Below are positions 25,775 to 36,562 of a stretch of 64,000 nucleotides of DNA, piece after piece. Position numbers and translations under genes: made by a program. The notes under the pieces are model-generated. The model worked only from the letters and a program-made list of their open reading frames with translations. It had not been told where the DNA came from and did no database searches. The stretch's first letter is position 1, and each line of letters begins with the position of its first letter. This stretch comes from Zhongshania sp. R06B22 (GTDB lineage Bacteria; Pseudomonadota; Gammaproteobacteria; Pseudomonadales; Spongiibacteraceae), in NCBI RefSeq assembly GCF_040892595.1, contig NZ_JBFRYB010000002.1, positions 124,001-188,000 of the forward strand, written 5' to 3'.

Positions 25775-28700
25775 TTAGATTAACTCTGCCCTTGATGCCT
25801 CACTTTGGTCTTCGGTTAAGTAATTTTCAAAGCAGAGTTTGAGAGCGTGGCTATGTAGTTTGAACTCCTTATAGAGTGGAGTGATTGTATCTAGCTCACA
25901 GCTCTTCCCGGCTCGTTCGAGCTTGGCGGCGCATTGGTGAAGTTGAGTGCCGTGAAGTTGTCCGGCACTGCCTTTTACGGCGTGGGCTATTGAGGCGAGT
26001 TCGTCAAAGTTAGACGCGGCATAGGCGCGATCTAAGTCGCTAATATGAACGTCTATTTGTTCGCAGAATAAGTGCAGTAATTTATTCAGTAAGGCCGGTT
26101 TTCCCATGGCGCTGTCTAATGCCTTTTCGCAGACCCAAATAGGAAGTTCATCGTCGCTATCACTAGTGCTCTGGCTAGAGATCGTGCGTGGCGCCGTAAT
26201 TGATGTGAGCGACGCTGACAGGATAGGCAGCCAGTGCTGAAGCTTTTCTATTAATGCTTCAGGCGTAAATGGCTTCGGCAGGTAGTCATTCATACCAGCA
26301 CTCATGCACTTTTCCTTGTCGCCGGACATTGCATTTGCAGTGAGAGCGACGACCGGTATGGCTCGGTAGCTATCGCCTGCGGCGCCGGTGCGAATAAGTT
26401 TGCACACTTGATAGCCGTCCATTTCTGGCATTTGGCAGTCTAGTAAAATGAGCGAGTAGTAATCCGGTGCCGCGTTTTTCAACATCTCCAGTGCTAGCTT
26501 GCCGTTTTCCGCAATGTCCGTAGATAATCCGATTTCGTCGAGCGTGCAGCGTCCGACCTCTTGGTTAATAGGATTGTCTTCTACCAATAGCACCTTGTGC
26601 TGACTGAGTTCCTCGTGTTTTAGGTTATTGTAATGTGCATCCGCTGGTGAAGCTTGCTTGCTGTTGTTTGGCGGTGATAGGCCCTGGCCGGTATTTGCAA
26701 TTGTTGGAAAACGTTTTTCATGCGGCTGAATATTAATGATGCTTACTAAGTCGGCATAAGATACTGGTTTTAAGTAATAGGCATTGGCTCCTGTGGATTT
26801 AATTTGCTCAACATCAGTGATTTCAAAATTACCCACGATGACAATGGCCGATTTTTCAAATATTGGGTGTTGCCGAAGTTGAGTGCATAGCAACATCGCT
26901 TCATTCAAACTCTCGTTGTCCGTGCCTATGATCACTAAGTTTGCATGATTGCTTTGACTTGGTGCGTCGCTTGTCGTAAGTAGCGCCGTGGCGTTAGCTA
27001 CGGGGTTTATATGCGCCCCCCATTGCCGAAGTTGCTTGGCAATGGAGGTCTTAAATTCACTATTGTCATCGACAATAAACACTTGCCGATTCCGTGCTTT
27101 GATCAGTGCTTGATCGCCATGCTCTCTGCCGCTGCTACTCTGCAGGCAGACGCTAAAGGTGAAGGTGCTGCCTTCTCGATATTTGCTGGCAACTGATATG
27201 CTGCCCTCCATTAATTCACATAGATTTTTGCATATCGACAAGCCCAAGCCTGAGCCGCCGAACTTGCGAGTAGTGCTGGCATCTACTTGGGAAAATGGTG
27301 AAAACAAGCGCTTCATTTCGCTGTTTGGAATACCAATACCGGTGTCGGTAATGGCGCAACTCAGTATTAACTTGCCGTTTCTGGGTCGCACTGCCGCACG
27401 TAGAATAACGTTGCCTTTCGCCGTGAACTTAATGGCATTGCCTAGCAGGTTGGTGACGATTTGACGCAGTCTCGCTGGGTCGCCGGATACCCAGCTTTGT
27501 TCTATTGCGCTTTGATCTACGATGAGTTCCAAGCCCTTCTCATTGGCGTGTAGGGCTTGACTCGCGGCAATATCATCAAACAGCTTGCGGATATTAAAAG
27601 TAATATTCTCAAGCTCGAGTTTGCCGGCATCGACTTTAGAAAAATCGAGGATGTCGTTGATTAAGCTTAGTAGCGATTGGGCGCTGGTTTTAGCAATATT
27701 AACTTTGCGTTCTTGATCGGTATTTAGTGGTGAGTTCTCGAGTAAATTGAGCATGCCCAATACACCGTTCATTGGGGTGCGAATTTCATGGCTCATCACT
27801 GCTAAAAATTCACTTTTGGCATGTGCGGCGGCTTCGGCATTTTCTTTGGCTTCGACAAGTTCATCACGCACTTTTTTACGAATGTCGATGTCCTGTACGG
27901 AGCCGTAAATTCGTTTGCAGCTATTATTGTGGAATTCCGCTTGGCCGGTAATGTGAATCCATGTTTCACGACCGCTCTCGGTGCGTATTTTAATTTCCTC
28001 GCTAAAAGGAATACCGTCTTTTATCGCTTCCCCTATGGCCTTTGTTATCCGCAGATGGGAGTCCCGAGTGTAAGAAAAATCTTTGATGTTTTTATGAGTG
28101 GGGGAAAAGTCGTCGCTTACTTTAAATATCTTTCTAGTCATTTCAGACCAATATATCTTGTCTGCGTCGACAATGTATTCCCAGGCGCCAACACGGGCTT
28201 GGGCGCCCATAGATCGCATTAGGGATTGTTGGCGTAGCATGATTTCAGCGGTTTTCTTTTGTGCAGATATGTCTTCAATAATTGACCAGACGAATGATCT
28301 ACCGACATCGTCATGAATTAAAACGCCGCTGAGTCTTACCGGAAATTCGCTGCCATCTTTGCGAATATAATTGCGCTCATACGGGCCGTAGCGACCGGTC
28401 TTTTGCAGTGCGCGTATTTGATACTGCTCGGCTTCGTCTTTGCTGCGGGCACTAAGCTGCCAGCTATTTAATGCTATAAATTCGTCGCGACTATAGCCCG
28501 TGCTTTCGAGCAGAGTATCGTTCACTTGCAGGAATTTACCGTCTTTAAATTCACTAAGTGCTATACCGTTTGGCGATAGATCAAATAAGCTGCGGAGTAA
28601 AAGATTATTGCGATGGCGACGGTTAATTTGCTGGCATGTCACTATAATCATCGAGTAGATGATCAGACCGGCGAGAATAAGATAGACGCGCAGTGTATAG

Positions 28701-29563
28701 GCGTTTTCTGCCAAGGTTGACCAGCCGTTTTTGGGGATGGCCGCAAGCTCCCATTTATCTCCTGAGGGCATGGCAATTTCACTTATTACCGGCTGGGATT
28801 CGGCATAAAAAGAGCTGCTATTGCCGAAGAATGCCGCTGATGTATCGCCATTTATTTTTCGTATGGCAATGTTCAAGTCTGAGTTGCTTGCAAGTAGACC
28901 GCTTGCCTCATAGAGGCGCTGTAAGTCGACAACCGCAGAGATAGTTCCCCATACTTGCGGTATTGCCTGCCTACCATCAGGAATAACTACCGGCAGGCGG
29001 AGAATCAAGCCTTGACCGCCTTGAATAAGTTCAAAAGGGCCTGAGATGACGGTTTGCTGGGTTTGGCGCGCGCGTAGTAAATCCTTAAGTTGATCTGGCC
29101 GGTCGTGATAATCAAAGCCTATCGCGGCCTCATTGCCCTCAACTGGATACATATACTTGACTGTTAGATTTCGGGTTGCGGTGATGTTTCTAAGTTGCGC
29201 GCTGCCGTCGAAAAGAGGCTGTGCAAATTGCGCAAATTGGTCTTGATCTAAGTCGGGATTATAATAAACCGCTGATACCATGGCTTTAGAGGTTTGTAAG
29301 TTGCCGAAGATATTTCCCTCTAAGCGGGCGGCTATCACTTGTAGAGCATTGTCTGCTTCACTGCGTTCGCTTGTTTTATGATTGCTATTGTTGAGTTTGT
29401 CGATATACACGCCGATGGCAATGATGATTATCGCGGTCACTATCCATATTGCTTTTTGCAGCCATCGAATATTGTCAGAATCTGGGCGACGAGGTGCGTT
29501 AAGGTGATCACTGTCCACCTTGCCGCTGTAATTGTTTGTTAACCGCGCTAGCAGTTCTTTCAT
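25775..29563 (-). CDS. Hybrid sensor histidine kinase: CHASE-PAS-PAS-HisKA-HATPase-REC-REC-Hpt
   Basis: 1262 residues from ATG 29563 (AGAGAG ribosome-binding site; an upstream TTG at 29608 is less likely). Order: membrane helix 38-55, periplasmic CHASE-like sensor about 75-270, membrane helix 293-310, PAS about 325-435, PAS about 450-560, HisKA with phospho-acceptor H592 ([10 protein letters not shown]), HATPase with 'NLLGNAIKF', 'DTGIGIP' and 'GSGLGLS', a first receiver, a second receiver with D1042 ([11 protein letters not shown]), and an Hpt domain with H1194 (AHAVKGSAG). The first receiver keeps its acidic pocket (VDDN) but has Gly where the phospho-Asp should be (LVIIGTDNE), so it is probably a pseudo-receiver. 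A full phosphorelay within one protein, as in BarA; the partner regulator is not adjacent. Confidence 0.93.
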   Translation of the reverse strand: MKELLARLTNNYSGKVDSDHLNAPRRPDSDNIRWLQKAIWIVTAIIIIAIGVYIDKLNNSNHKTSERSEADNALQVIAARLEGNIFGNLQTSKAMVSAVYYNPDLDQDQFAQFAQPLFDGSAQLRNITATRNLTVKYMYPVEGNEAAIGFDYHDRPDQLKDLLRARQTQQTVISGPFELIQGGQGLILRLPVVIPDGRQAIPQVWGTISAVVDLQRLYEASGLLASNSDLNIAIRKINGDTSAAFFGNSSSFYAESQPVISEIAMPSGDKWELAAIPKNGWSTLAENAYTLRVYLILAGLIIYSMIIVTCQQINRRHRNNLLLRSLFDLSPNGIALSEFKDGKFLQVNDTLLESTGYSRDEFIALNSWQLSARSKDEAEQYQIRALQKTGRYGPYERNYIRKDGSEFPVRLSGVLIHDDVGRSFVWSIIEDISAQKKTAEIMLRQQSLMRSMGAQARVGAWEYIVDADKIYWSEMTRKIFKVSDDFSPTHKNIKDFSYTRDSHLRITKAIGEAIKDGIPFSEEIKIRTESGRETWIHITGQAEFHNNSCKRIYGSVQDIDIRKKVRDELVEAKENAEAAAHAKSEFLAVMSHEIRTPMNGVLGMLNLLENSPLNTDQERKVNIAKTSAQSLLSLINDILDFSKVDAGKLELENITFNIRKLFDDIAASQALHANEKGLELIVDQSAIEQSWVSGDPARLRQIVTNLLGNAIKFTAKGNVILRAAVRPRNGKLILSCAITDTGIGIPNSEMKRLFSPFSQVDASTTRKFGGSGLGLSICKNLCELMEGSISVASKYREGSTFTFSVCLQSSSGREHGDQALIKARNRQVFIVDDNSEFKTSIAKQLRQWGAHINPVANATALLTTSDAPSQSNHANLVIIGTDNESLNEAMLLCTQLRQHPIFEKSAIVIVGNFEITDVEQIKSTGANAYYLKPVSYADLVSIINIQPHEKRFPTIANTGQGLSPPNNSKQASPADAHYNNLKHEELSQHKVLLVEDNPINQEVGRCTLDEIGLSTDIAENGKLALEMLKNAAPDYYSLILLDCQMPEMDGYQVCKLIRTGAAGDSYRAIPVVALTANAMSGDKEKCMSAGMNDYLPKPFTPEALIEKLQHWLPILSASLTSITAPRTISSQSTSDSDDELPIWVCEKALDSAMGKPALLNKLLHLFCEQIDVHISDLDRAYAASNFDELASIAHAVKGSAGQLHGTQLHQCAAKLERAGKSCELDTITPLYKEFKLHSHALKLCFENYLTEDQSEASRAELI

Positions 29564-29803
29564 GCACTGGCTCTCTGCATCTTTATGCGCTCGTAGTACC
29601 CTCTGCAAGGGAATTATCCTAAGGGAGCTTCAGGGCGACGGATATTCGTACTTTCCCTAGGGGGCGGCTGAAAGATCTGTACACTAGCGAAGGCACACTA
29701 GCTGACCTGTGGTGTAGGCGGGGCGAAATGTCGCATCTTGGTCGTCTGTGTGGCGCAGTGTGGATATGGTTTATCGGGTATATAAAGTAATAGCGAGGTG
29801 TCG

Positions 29804-30247
29804 GTGACAATTTGGGTAGATGCGGACGCATGTCCGGTAGTAGTAAGAGAAATACTGTTTAAGGCGGCGGTGCGTACAGGCGTTACCCTGACTTTAATTG
29901 CAAATCAGGCGGTTCGCGTGCCGCCCTCGCCTTATATATCGGCGATTCAGGTAAGCAGCGGTTTTGATGTGGCGGACGATGAAATTGTGCGCCGCGCCTC
30001 AGCTGGCGATTTGGTTATTACCAGTGATATTCCCTTGGCCGCGGAGGTGATAGAGAAGGGCGCATTTGCGCTTAGTCCGCGAGGTGAGTTATTAAGCACT
30101 GAGAATGTGCGCAGCCGTCTAATAATGCGTGATTTTATGGACACTATGCGTTCATCAGGCGTGCATAGCGGCGGCGCAGCGGCCTATAGTTCGGCCGATA
30201 AACAGATGTTTGCGAATCAGCTCGACCGCTATTTGGCCAAGCAGTGA
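29804..30247 (+). CDS. yaiI: YaiI/YqxD family protein (UPF0178, DUF188)
   Basis: 147 residues from the GTG at 29804; another GTG at 29798 would add two residues. The N-terminus '[21 protein letters not shown]' is the family signature, a PIN-like/NYN fold with conserved Asp residues (DADACP, and '[22 protein letters not shown]'). The conserved '[16 protein letters not shown]' ends the domain. Family function is not established; the fold suggests nuclease or RNA-related activity. Divergent from the histidine kinase, with promoters in the 240-base gap. Confidence 0.9.
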   Translation: MTIWVDADACPVVVREILFKAAVRTGVTLTLIANQAVRVPPSPYISAIQVSSGFDVADDEIVRRASAGDLVITSDIPLAAEVIEKGAFALSPRGELLSTENVRSRLIMRDFMDTMRSSGVHSGGAAAYSSADKQMFANQLDRYLAKQ

Positions 30248-30442
30248 AAAGCCCGGGTTTACTTGCAAGCGAGTACACATCGCCTTGAGACTATTTGCCT
30301 TGGTATTGAATTGCGCGCTGATTTTCATTTTCATCAGTGCGTTGCGCTAACTCTGGGCAAGTTCTTAGGACGCAAATAGGGAGCAGTAAGACAAGACTGC
30401 TTACTTTGAATCACAGGCTTATACGGGAGTCGAAGTAGCAAC

Positions 30443-31282
30443 ATGTCGCGAATTCAGTTGGTGTTACTTACTGCAATGGTCATGGTGGCATTTGCGGCTA
30501 ATTCCCTGCTTTGTCGTGAAGCCTTGTCGGCGGGCCACATCGGCGCCGCGAGTTTCACTTTTGTGCGGATTACCTCGGGCGCAGCGATACTCAGCCTGCT
30601 TCTATTGGTTAAATTCCCAAGGTATCAGCTGGGTGGGAGTTGGTTGTCGGCCGCTGCCTTGTTTGTCTATGCCGCGGCTTTTTCTTTCTCATACATCAGT
30701 TTGAGCGCGGGAACCGGCGCCTTGCTTCTGTTTGGTGCGGTGCAGACAACCATGATTGTTTACGGATTGTGGGCGGGAGAGCGCCTTACTATTTATCAGA
30801 TGGTCGGGGCTGTTGCGGCCGGCGGTGGCATAGTGTGGCTTATGTTGCCCGGCATCGAGTCGCCGCCGCTGCTGGGCGCAATACTGATGCTGCTGTCTGG
30901 TGTTTCTTGGGGCGCGTATTCCTTGCTCGGTCGAGGCACGGCGGATCCCACCGCGGCTACCGCAGGCAATTTTATGCGCGCTGTACCCTTTGCCGTTATT
31001 TTGGTGGTCGTGCTGGGGAATGCTCAGGTGACGTGGGTGGGTGCGGCCTATGCCTTTGCCTCGGGCGCCCTCGCCTCAGGAATGGGTTATGCCTTGTGGT
31101 ATGCAGTTTTGCCCGCATTGGCGGCTACCACGGCCGCGACCATTCAATTGAGCGTTCCGGTTATTGCTGCTTTTGGCGGTGTGCTACTTCTGGGGGAGGC
31201 GGTGACCCCGCGATTTGGATTGGCATCGATAGCCGTGCTCGGCGGGGTATTATTGTTTGTCGCTAGCAAGCAGAAAGCATAG
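30443..31282 (+). CDS. EamA/DMT-family transporter
   Basis: 279 residues with ten hydrophobic helices in two EamA repeats (about 5-135 and 145-275). The second repeat begins 'LLGAILMLLSGVSWGAYSLLGRG', as usual for the drug/metabolite transporter superfamily. It probably exports an amino acid or small metabolite; the substrate is not predictable. Standalone. Confidence 0.9.
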   Translation: MSRIQLVLLTAMVMVAFAANSLLCREALSAGHIGAASFTFVRITSGAAILSLLLLVKFPRYQLGGSWLSAAALFVYAAAFSFSYISLSAGTGALLLFGAVQTTMIVYGLWAGERLTIYQMVGAVAAGGGIVWLMLPGIESPPLLGAILMLLSGVSWGAYSLLGRGTADPTAATAGNFMRAVPFAVILVVVLGNAQVTWVGAAYAFASGALASGMGYALWYAVLPALAATTAATIQLSVPVIAAFGGVLLLGEAVTPRFGLASIAVLGGVLLFVASKQKA

Positions 31283-31336
31283 TGGTTTTCGCTTTCTGTG
31301 CTAATACCAAAGACTAAATGTATGTCATGCGTCTTT

Positions 31337-31963
31337 CTATTTTAATGGCTCAATAAAGCAGCCGTATTCCTTGTCAAGCTCCACACTGAAGCGATGGCGC
31401 TCGGGGGTGGTATTAACAATATAGCGTCGAAAACCGGCTAGCACCTTGATTGAGTTAATCGTGCTGTCCGCCGCCAAGGGAATGCTCAGGGTGGTGTCTA
31501 GTAGTTGATTATATTTGCGGATTTTCACTTTGCCGGCCTGGAGTCCTTGCTTAAAACAATCTAGCGCGAGCACATAATTCTTGGTTTGTTTGTCATCATA
31601 GCTGGTGTCGCTCAGCGCTGTGTCAGTGTCTATTGTGGTACCGCGATATTTTATCTTTCTGCCTTCACTGCTCTTGCAACTGATTTCATCGGGGGCGGTA
31701 TTTACCTGGCAGCTAACCATGCGGTAGTAGCTGAATTCTTGGTCTTGCTCATGGTCGCTTAGTTTGATCTGCCGCTGTCTGCCCGGTCCAACTTCGCAGC
31801 TGGAAATGGCCTGCGTACTGGCCGCCGTGCCAAAGTTTTGGACAAGCTCGGTAATAGCCTCGCTGAGCAACTGTTCGCTAAAAATATCGCTGTCTTGGCA
31901 ATCGGCAGCAAGGCTGATGCTAGGTATGACAAAGAGAAGGGCGTAAGCGATACGAAGATACAT
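31337..31963 (-). CDS. Secreted protein of unknown function
   Basis: 208 residues from the ATG at 31963, which opens a clean signal peptide (YLRIAYALLFVIPSISLAA, cut before DCQD); an upstream frame start at 32008 adds a polar stretch. The mature part has six Cys, likely disulfide-bonded in the periplasm: DCQDSD, SSCEVG, VSCQVN, SCKSS, LDCFK and YGCFIE. It is a beta-rich sequence without recognisable domain. Lies between the EamA gene (convergent) and minE. Confidence 0.7.
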   Translation of the reverse strand: MYLRIAYALLFVIPSISLAADCQDSDIFSEQLLSEAITELVQNFGTAASTQAISSCEVGPGRQRQIKLSDHEQDQEFSYYRMVSCQVNTAPDEISCKSSEGRKIKYRGTTIDTDTALSDTSYDDKQTKNYVLALDCFKQGLQAGKVKIRKYNQLLDTTLSIPLAADSTINSIKVLAGFRRYIVNTTPERHRFSVELDKEYGCFIEPLK

Positions 31964-32008
31964 ATAAGACTCTTTTATAGCTGTTTTACGTGGTTGAGAT
32001 TTGGCCAC

Positions 32009-32325
32009 AATCCTGCGCTGATATCACGCTAATACTATCAATGTTGGCAGTTAATCCCAACCGCAAATAGCGCGCTTGCTAAAGTGTCGTTGCTTAGTGC
32101 GGGGCATGATTAGCCAGCTGTGAAGTGCAAAGATGGTATTTTTTTTCGGGGAGAGAGACTAGGCCTTATCTAGCGGTGGCTGATTTGCGTGAATGTCGCG
32201 AGTAAGGTCAATGCAGGCGGGACTGTTTGAACGCTTGCACGTTCAAACAGTCCCGTTTTCTGGGTGTTAATGAGGTCTCTAGTTTGTAGCCGCTAGGCTC
32301 AGCGACGATATCGCTAGGGCCTTAA
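32009..32325. other. Intergenic region downstream of minE
   Basis: Contains a 16-bp perfect hairpin (32218-32255, listed separately) and otherwise no gene. The promoter of the minus-strand secreted protein should lie at its left end. Confidence 0.5.
32218..32255. terminator. Long perfect hairpin after minCDE
   Basis: A 16-bp perfect stem CGGGACTGTTTGAACG (32218-32233) with CGTTCAAACAGTCCCG (32240-32255) around a 6-base loop. Four T follow on the plus strand and none on the minus strand, so it is an atypical terminator for the minus-strand min operon; it may end antisense transcripts or stabilise the min mRNA 3' end. Confidence 0.6.
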
Positions 32326-32580
32326 TTACACTCTATCGGGTAGAGTGATATTGAGCTCAAGCACCGAGAAATTACCGTTGTTGTCGAGCTGAACTTCAAC
32401 TTGATCTTGATCGACATCCACGTATTTGCGAATGACATCTAATAGCTCTTGCTGAAGCTTAGGCAGATAGTCTGGCTGATTTCGCTGATTTCGCTCGTGC
32501 GCCACAATAATTTGTAGACGCTCTTTGGCGATCGAGGCGGTGTCTTTCTTTGCGCTGCGGAAGTAGTCAAATATGCTCAT
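32326..32580 (-). CDS. minE: Cell division topological specificity factor MinE
   Basis: 84 residues. N-terminal amphipathic membrane-targeting helix (SIFDYFRSA), the MinD-binding helix '[19 protein letters not shown]', and the C-terminal topological domain '[16 protein letters not shown]'. Stimulates MinD ATPase and drives pole-to-pole oscillation. Start overlaps the minD stop by 4 bases, so translation is coupled. Confidence 0.97.
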   Translation of the reverse strand: MSIFDYFRSAKKDTASIAKERLQIIVAHERNQRNQPDYLPKLQQELLDVIRKYVDVDQDQVEVQLDNNGNFSVLELNITLPDRV

Positions 32581-33392
32581 GCGCTCCTCCGAAACAGGCG
32601 TTTCAACAGCCCTTTCTGCTCTATATTCATGAAACGGTGCTCAACCTCTTCGCCGAGGAGGCGACTGACCGCGTCAGAGTATGCTTGGCCTGCGGGGCTC
32701 TCGATGTCATGAATCACAGGAATACCTTGATTCGATGCCTTGAGTACCGTTTCTGACTCGGGGATCACACCAAGGAGTTTGGTGGCGAGGATTTCTTTGA
32801 CATCTTCAACGCCGAGCATTTCGCCTTTGGCGACGCGCTCAGGGTTGTAGCGGGTCAGGAGTAAGCACTCTTCTACGCGTTCGCCATTTTCTGCGCGGCG
32901 CGACTTGCTTTGGAGTATGCCGAGTATGCGATCAGAGTCGCGCACTGATGAGACTTCTGGGTTGGCAACCACAATGGCCATATCGGCGAAATACATTGCC
33001 ATAAATGCGCCGTGCTCGATACCTGCTGGCGAGTCACAGATGATGTATTCAAAGCCATCGGCGGCGAGTTCTTTCAGAATACGCTCTACGCCTTCGACCG
33101 TGAGGGCATCTTTATCACGGGTTTGCGACGCTGGCAAAATATAAAGATTTTCTGCGCGCTTATCTTTAATTAAGGCTTGGCGAAGGTTGGCTTCGCCATT
33201 AATGACGTTGACAAAGTCATACACCACTCGGCGCTCACAGTTCATGATGATATCGAGGTTGCGCAAACCGATATCAAAGTCGATGACAACGGTTTTATGG
33301 CCGCGCATAGCGATGCCGCTGCTGATGGCGGCACTGGTGGTGGTCTTACCCACACCGCCTTTTCCTGAGGTAACTACAATTATCTTGGCCAA
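32577..33392 (-). CDS. minD: Septum-site determining ATPase MinD
   Basis: 271 residues. Deviant Walker A '[14 protein letters not shown]' at residues 9-22 with the signature Lys, switch elements '[12 protein letters not shown]' and 'ICDSPAGIE', and a C-terminal amphipathic membrane helix '[10 protein letters not shown]'. With ATP it binds the membrane and recruits MinC and MinE. Second gene of minC-minD-minE on the minus strand. Confidence 0.97.
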   Translation of the reverse strand: MAKIIVVTSGKGGVGKTTTSAAISSGIAMRGHKTVVIDFDIGLRNLDIIMNCERRVVYDFVNVINGEANLRQALIKDKRAENLYILPASQTRDKDALTVEGVERILKELAADGFEYIICDSPAGIEHGAFMAMYFADMAIVVANPEVSSVRDSDRILGILQSKSRRAENGERVEECLLLTRYNPERVAKGEMLGVEDVKEILATKLLGVIPESETVLKASNQGIPVIHDIESPAGQAYSDAVSRLLGEEVEHRFMNIEQKGLLKRLFRRSA

Positions 33393-33451
33393 GGGTTTAA
33401 TCCTTCTTTGGTCGTTGCGTGTTAATTGTGTAAAAGGGCGATTAGCCTAGC

Positions 33452-34246
33452 TCAAACCAGTGGTGTAATGCAGAGTGTTTGCTCGTCGAGACGGGCTTGA
33501 ACTGCGGTTTTCCAATGATCTTTGCGAAGGTCTTCATCTACTTTAAAATTGCCGGCGATAGAGACCAGTTCGGCCTCTAAGCTTTGACAAAAAATTCGTG
33601 CTGAGGTGTCACCGAGGACACCGGCGAGCGCGCGGCCGCGCAGAGCGCCATAAATATGAATATTGCCGTCGGCGAGTACTTCGGCGCCGGCAGAGACCGA
33701 GGCCATAATAATGAGGTCGCCGCCTGGTGCATAAACTTGTTGGCCTGAGCGAATCGGCGTGGTGATGATTTTGCTGCTGCTGTGACTAAATTCACTGGGC
33801 TTTTCAAGGGATGGCGATGGGCTTTGTGCCTCACTGTCTGGTTCGGGTTTATTTGGCGGAGCATCGCTGGGGGGCGGATTATTGTCGGCTGACTTTACTC
33901 GCCCCACCGGCATAATGGCGAGATTTATATGCTTGGCTTGGGCTTGCAGCTCGGCATTGCTATTGCGCAATGCGACTGGCAGCAGGCCTTGTGATCTGCA
34001 GATATCGACGAGTTCACTCAGCGGCAGAGTGGCGGCATCGCCATCAAAGGCCTCGAAGCTGAGAACAACCGGTGTCTGATTAAAAAACACCGGTGCTTCC
34101 GCGGATTTTTGCTGTAGTTGGAGTTCAAATTCAGCGCGATCGTAGTGGGCAATTTCTAATAAAGTGAGGGGGAATAAGCCCCCTTTTAAACGAAAGGCGG
34201 CGGATGATGCCGTGGTTTTACCGGTAGCTGACTTTAAAAGTGGCAA
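33452..34246 (-). CDS. minC: Septum-site determining protein MinC
   Basis: 264 residues. N-terminal FtsZ-inhibiting domain (about 15-115, 'FRLKGGLFPLTLLEI'), a Pro/Ser-rich linker (about 125-160), and a C-terminal beta-helix domain with 'IRSGQQVYAPGGDLIIMA' and 'GNIHIYGALRGRALAG', which binds MinD and dimerises. Longer linker than E. coli MinC. First gene of the min operon, 59 bases before minD. Confidence 0.96.
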   Translation of the reverse strand: MPLLKSATGKTTASSAAFRLKGGLFPLTLLEIAHYDRAEFELQLQQKSAEAPVFFNQTPVVLSFEAFDGDAATLPLSELVDICRSQGLLPVALRNSNAELQAQAKHINLAIMPVGRVKSADNNPPPSDAPPNKPEPDSEAQSPSPSLEKPSEFSHSSSKIITTPIRSGQQVYAPGGDLIIMASVSAGAEVLADGNIHIYGALRGRALAGVLGDTSARIFCQSLEAELVSIAGNFKVDEDLRKDHWKTAVQARLDEQTLCITPLV

Positions 34247-34457
34247 TCTGTTTTCCTGAATATATTGTGTCGATGGGCGACGTCGAGATACTGCGTATAG
34301 TTTACGCGGTCCGTTGCCGAAAATGTGATACCAAAACTAGTGTTGCTTAGAGTAAGGGATCGCGGCGATTGTTCAACTGTTTTTCGCGGTGTTTAGCTCG
34401 ACTTTGTAGATATTGATCATTTGTGGGCTTATTTTCTGCCGGCAGCCTGTGTTAGTA

Positions 34458-35186
34458 CTATTTTTGCACCGTATACAGCATCACGCAGCTCAACAGGCGT
34501 TGGTCCTTAATTTGGTATTGAACTGTTAGCGTGTTGCGCTCGTTGTGTAAAATCCATAATGCCGGATCAAAGCGAAAAGTGAGGCTGCCGTCGGTGGTGT
34601 TAATACTATGTAATTTCGCTGCGTTGAAACCAAAGTACTGCTGAACGCGGGGATACAGCGCTTTGTAGATTGCCTCTTTAGCAGAAAAGCACAGGCTTAG
34701 GCCAAGTGCGGGTGTGAGCTCACTTTGTGTAATTAGGCGCGATTCGGCACTGTCGATAATACGTGATTGCACGCGCTCGGCTCGGCTGTCGTCAAGAATG
34801 TCTTGGGCGTCGATACCAATGGCGGCAATCGCGGACTTTTTGGCGACGATGCAAGCGGCATATTGATCTGTGTGGGTAATGCTGCCTACCAAGGTGCTTG
34901 GCCATTGCGGGCAGCGCTTGGCGTCGGCGAGCAGTTTAAACTGGCTTATTCCGTAGCTGCTCATCGCTTCATTAGCTAAATAGCGTCCGGCAAAATACTC
35001 TGCTTGGCGCTTGCGGCTGGCACGAAGCATCGGCGGGGGGCAATACACCGCATTGCTTGCAAACTGACTGGGGTCAAAAATACTGTTGTCGAATTCGGCG
35101 CTTACCAGTATCGAGCCGGGATGCGTTTCGGTGTCGTGAATCGCTTTGATAAAGGGCTCGCCAGCTGCTGGGTTGAACTCGTTCAT
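34458..35186 (-). CDS. 4'-phosphopantetheinyl transferase (EntD/Sfp superfamily)
   Basis: 242 residues. The family motifs are present: 'SITHTDQYAAC' (CoA/His site), 'AAIGIDAQDI' with the Mg-binding Asp, and 'CFSAKEAIYKALYP' with the catalytic Glu/Lys. It transfers phosphopantetheine from CoA to a carrier protein such as ACP, PCP or an NRPS/PKS domain. The length and N-terminal region resemble EntD-type enzymes. No NRPS/PKS is in this window, so its target lies elsewhere. Divergent from the DUF2804 gene. Confidence 0.9.
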   Translation of the reverse strand: MNEFNPAAGEPFIKAIHDTETHPGSILVSAEFDNSIFDPSQFASNAVYCPPPMLRASRKRQAEYFAGRYLANEAMSSYGISQFKLLADAKRCPQWPSTLVGSITHTDQYAACIVAKKSAIAAIGIDAQDILDDSRAERVQSRIIDSAESRLITQSELTPALGLSLCFSAKEAIYKALYPRVQQYFGFNAAKLHSINTTDGSLTFRFDPALWILHNERNTLTVQYQIKDQRLLSCVMLYTVQK

Positions 35187-35397
35187 GCGTGTTCTGCGGC
35201 TTTAAGGGGTGGGTTTTTTATAGCAGTAGTCATGCCAATCTCGCCATTAATCTGGTGCTAGTGTGCCTCAGGGTAAAGTGGCCCGCAATGTCTGATGGGT
35301 CACATCTTGGGCTTTGTTTATTTGACCCCTTGGTTTTACTGCCACAGAATGCGGGCGGGTGTGTAGCAGAGGTTCATAAAATAATGAGAGCGATGAG

Positions 35398-36411
35398 ATG
35401 AATCGTAAAGCCACACTGATTGGCGCAGATGGCCAAGCCGCGTTTGGCCTGTTTGAGCACGGCATAGAATGCGTTAATTTTCAGGACTACGATTTGCGTT
35501 CCCCTATGGACCGCAAATTGGGCGCCCTTGCCAAGCATTTTAAATTCAATCAATTTCAATTTATTGCCTTAGTGAGTCCGCAGTTAATTGTGGGTGTGGC
35601 GATTGTTGATTTGAAATTGGTAAGTAAGGCCTTTGTCTACTTATACGAGCCGCTAACAGAAGCCTTTGAGGAGTTTAGCTTTATACAGCCGCTGGCTCGC
35701 AAAACCAGTATTGATCTTAAGCCAGATAATGGCCGTGCGTATTTTGCTAGTGGTAAAAACACAATATCCATAGAGGCGAAGGCTGGGCGGCGACATTTAA
35801 CGGTGGCGCTGCGATCTGGGGTAAGCATCATCGCAGAGCTCGATGAGTCGCATTCATCGCCATTGGCCATGTGCAGCCGAGCGGGTTATCAGGGCTGGGT
35901 GTACACCCAAAAAAATGCAGCCATACCTTGTCGCGGGAGCGTTGTCTGGGAGGATAAAAATATTGATTTGGCTGCGATCAATACCTTGGCGTCAGTAGAT
36001 TGGACCGCGGGGTATATGCGCGGTGAGACGTTCTGGAATTGGGGGAGTATGTCGGCGAGCTTGAAAGATGGTCGCAGGCTGGGAATGAATCTTGCCGCCG
36101 GCGTGAATGAAACTGGGTTTACCGAGAATGCAATCTGGCTTGATGACCGCCTGATAAAAGTGGATATGGTTAATTTCCAATTTAATCGTTACTTGCCCGA
36201 TAGTTGCTGGCATATGCAGTCAGCCGACGGCATTGTAGATTTGCGATTTACGCCGATGGGGCAGCGTAAAGAAAAAGTGAATGCGTTTTTTGTGGCGTCT
36301 AATTTTACTCAACATTTTGGGGTGTTTGAGGGTGAAATTCGCGTTGGTGATGAACTGATTCCTGTGGAGAACTGCTGGGGCTTTGCAGAAGATCATTTTG
36401 CCCGCTGGTAA
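35398..36411 (+). CDS. DUF2804 family protein
   Basis: 337 residues, no signal peptide. The C-terminal half carries the family hallmarks 'FWNWGSMSASLKDGRRLGM', 'NLAAGVNETGFTENAIW' and a closing 'GFAEDHFARW'. DUF2804 proteins form a beta-sandwich related to lipocalin-like/hydroxyneurosporene-synthase folds and their function is not established; the fold suggests binding or modification of a lipid. Standalone, divergent from the phosphopantetheinyl transferase. Confidence 0.87.
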   Translation: MNRKATLIGADGQAAFGLFEHGIECVNFQDYDLRSPMDRKLGALAKHFKFNQFQFIALVSPQLIVGVAIVDLKLVSKAFVYLYEPLTEAFEEFSFIQPLARKTSIDLKPDNGRAYFASGKNTISIEAKAGRRHLTVALRSGVSIIAELDESHSSPLAMCSRAGYQGWVYTQKNAAIPCRGSVVWEDKNIDLAAINTLASVDWTAGYMRGETFWNWGSMSASLKDGRRLGMNLAAGVNETGFTENAIWLDDRLIKVDMVNFQFNRYLPDSCWHMQSADGIVDLRFTPMGQRKEKVNAFFVASNFTQHFGVFEGEIRVGDELIPVENCWGFAEDHFARW

Positions 36412-36562
36412 CGCAATGCTAATGCGTGATTGGGGCGGTTTGAATTGGTGACGATTAGGTTTGGCGCGGCCGATATTTTTTTGGATATGCGGTGGTTTTA
36501 ATTGTCATTTTGTGGAAGTATTTTAATCAGTATTGATAAATTCAAAAAATAGTGGGGGCAGT

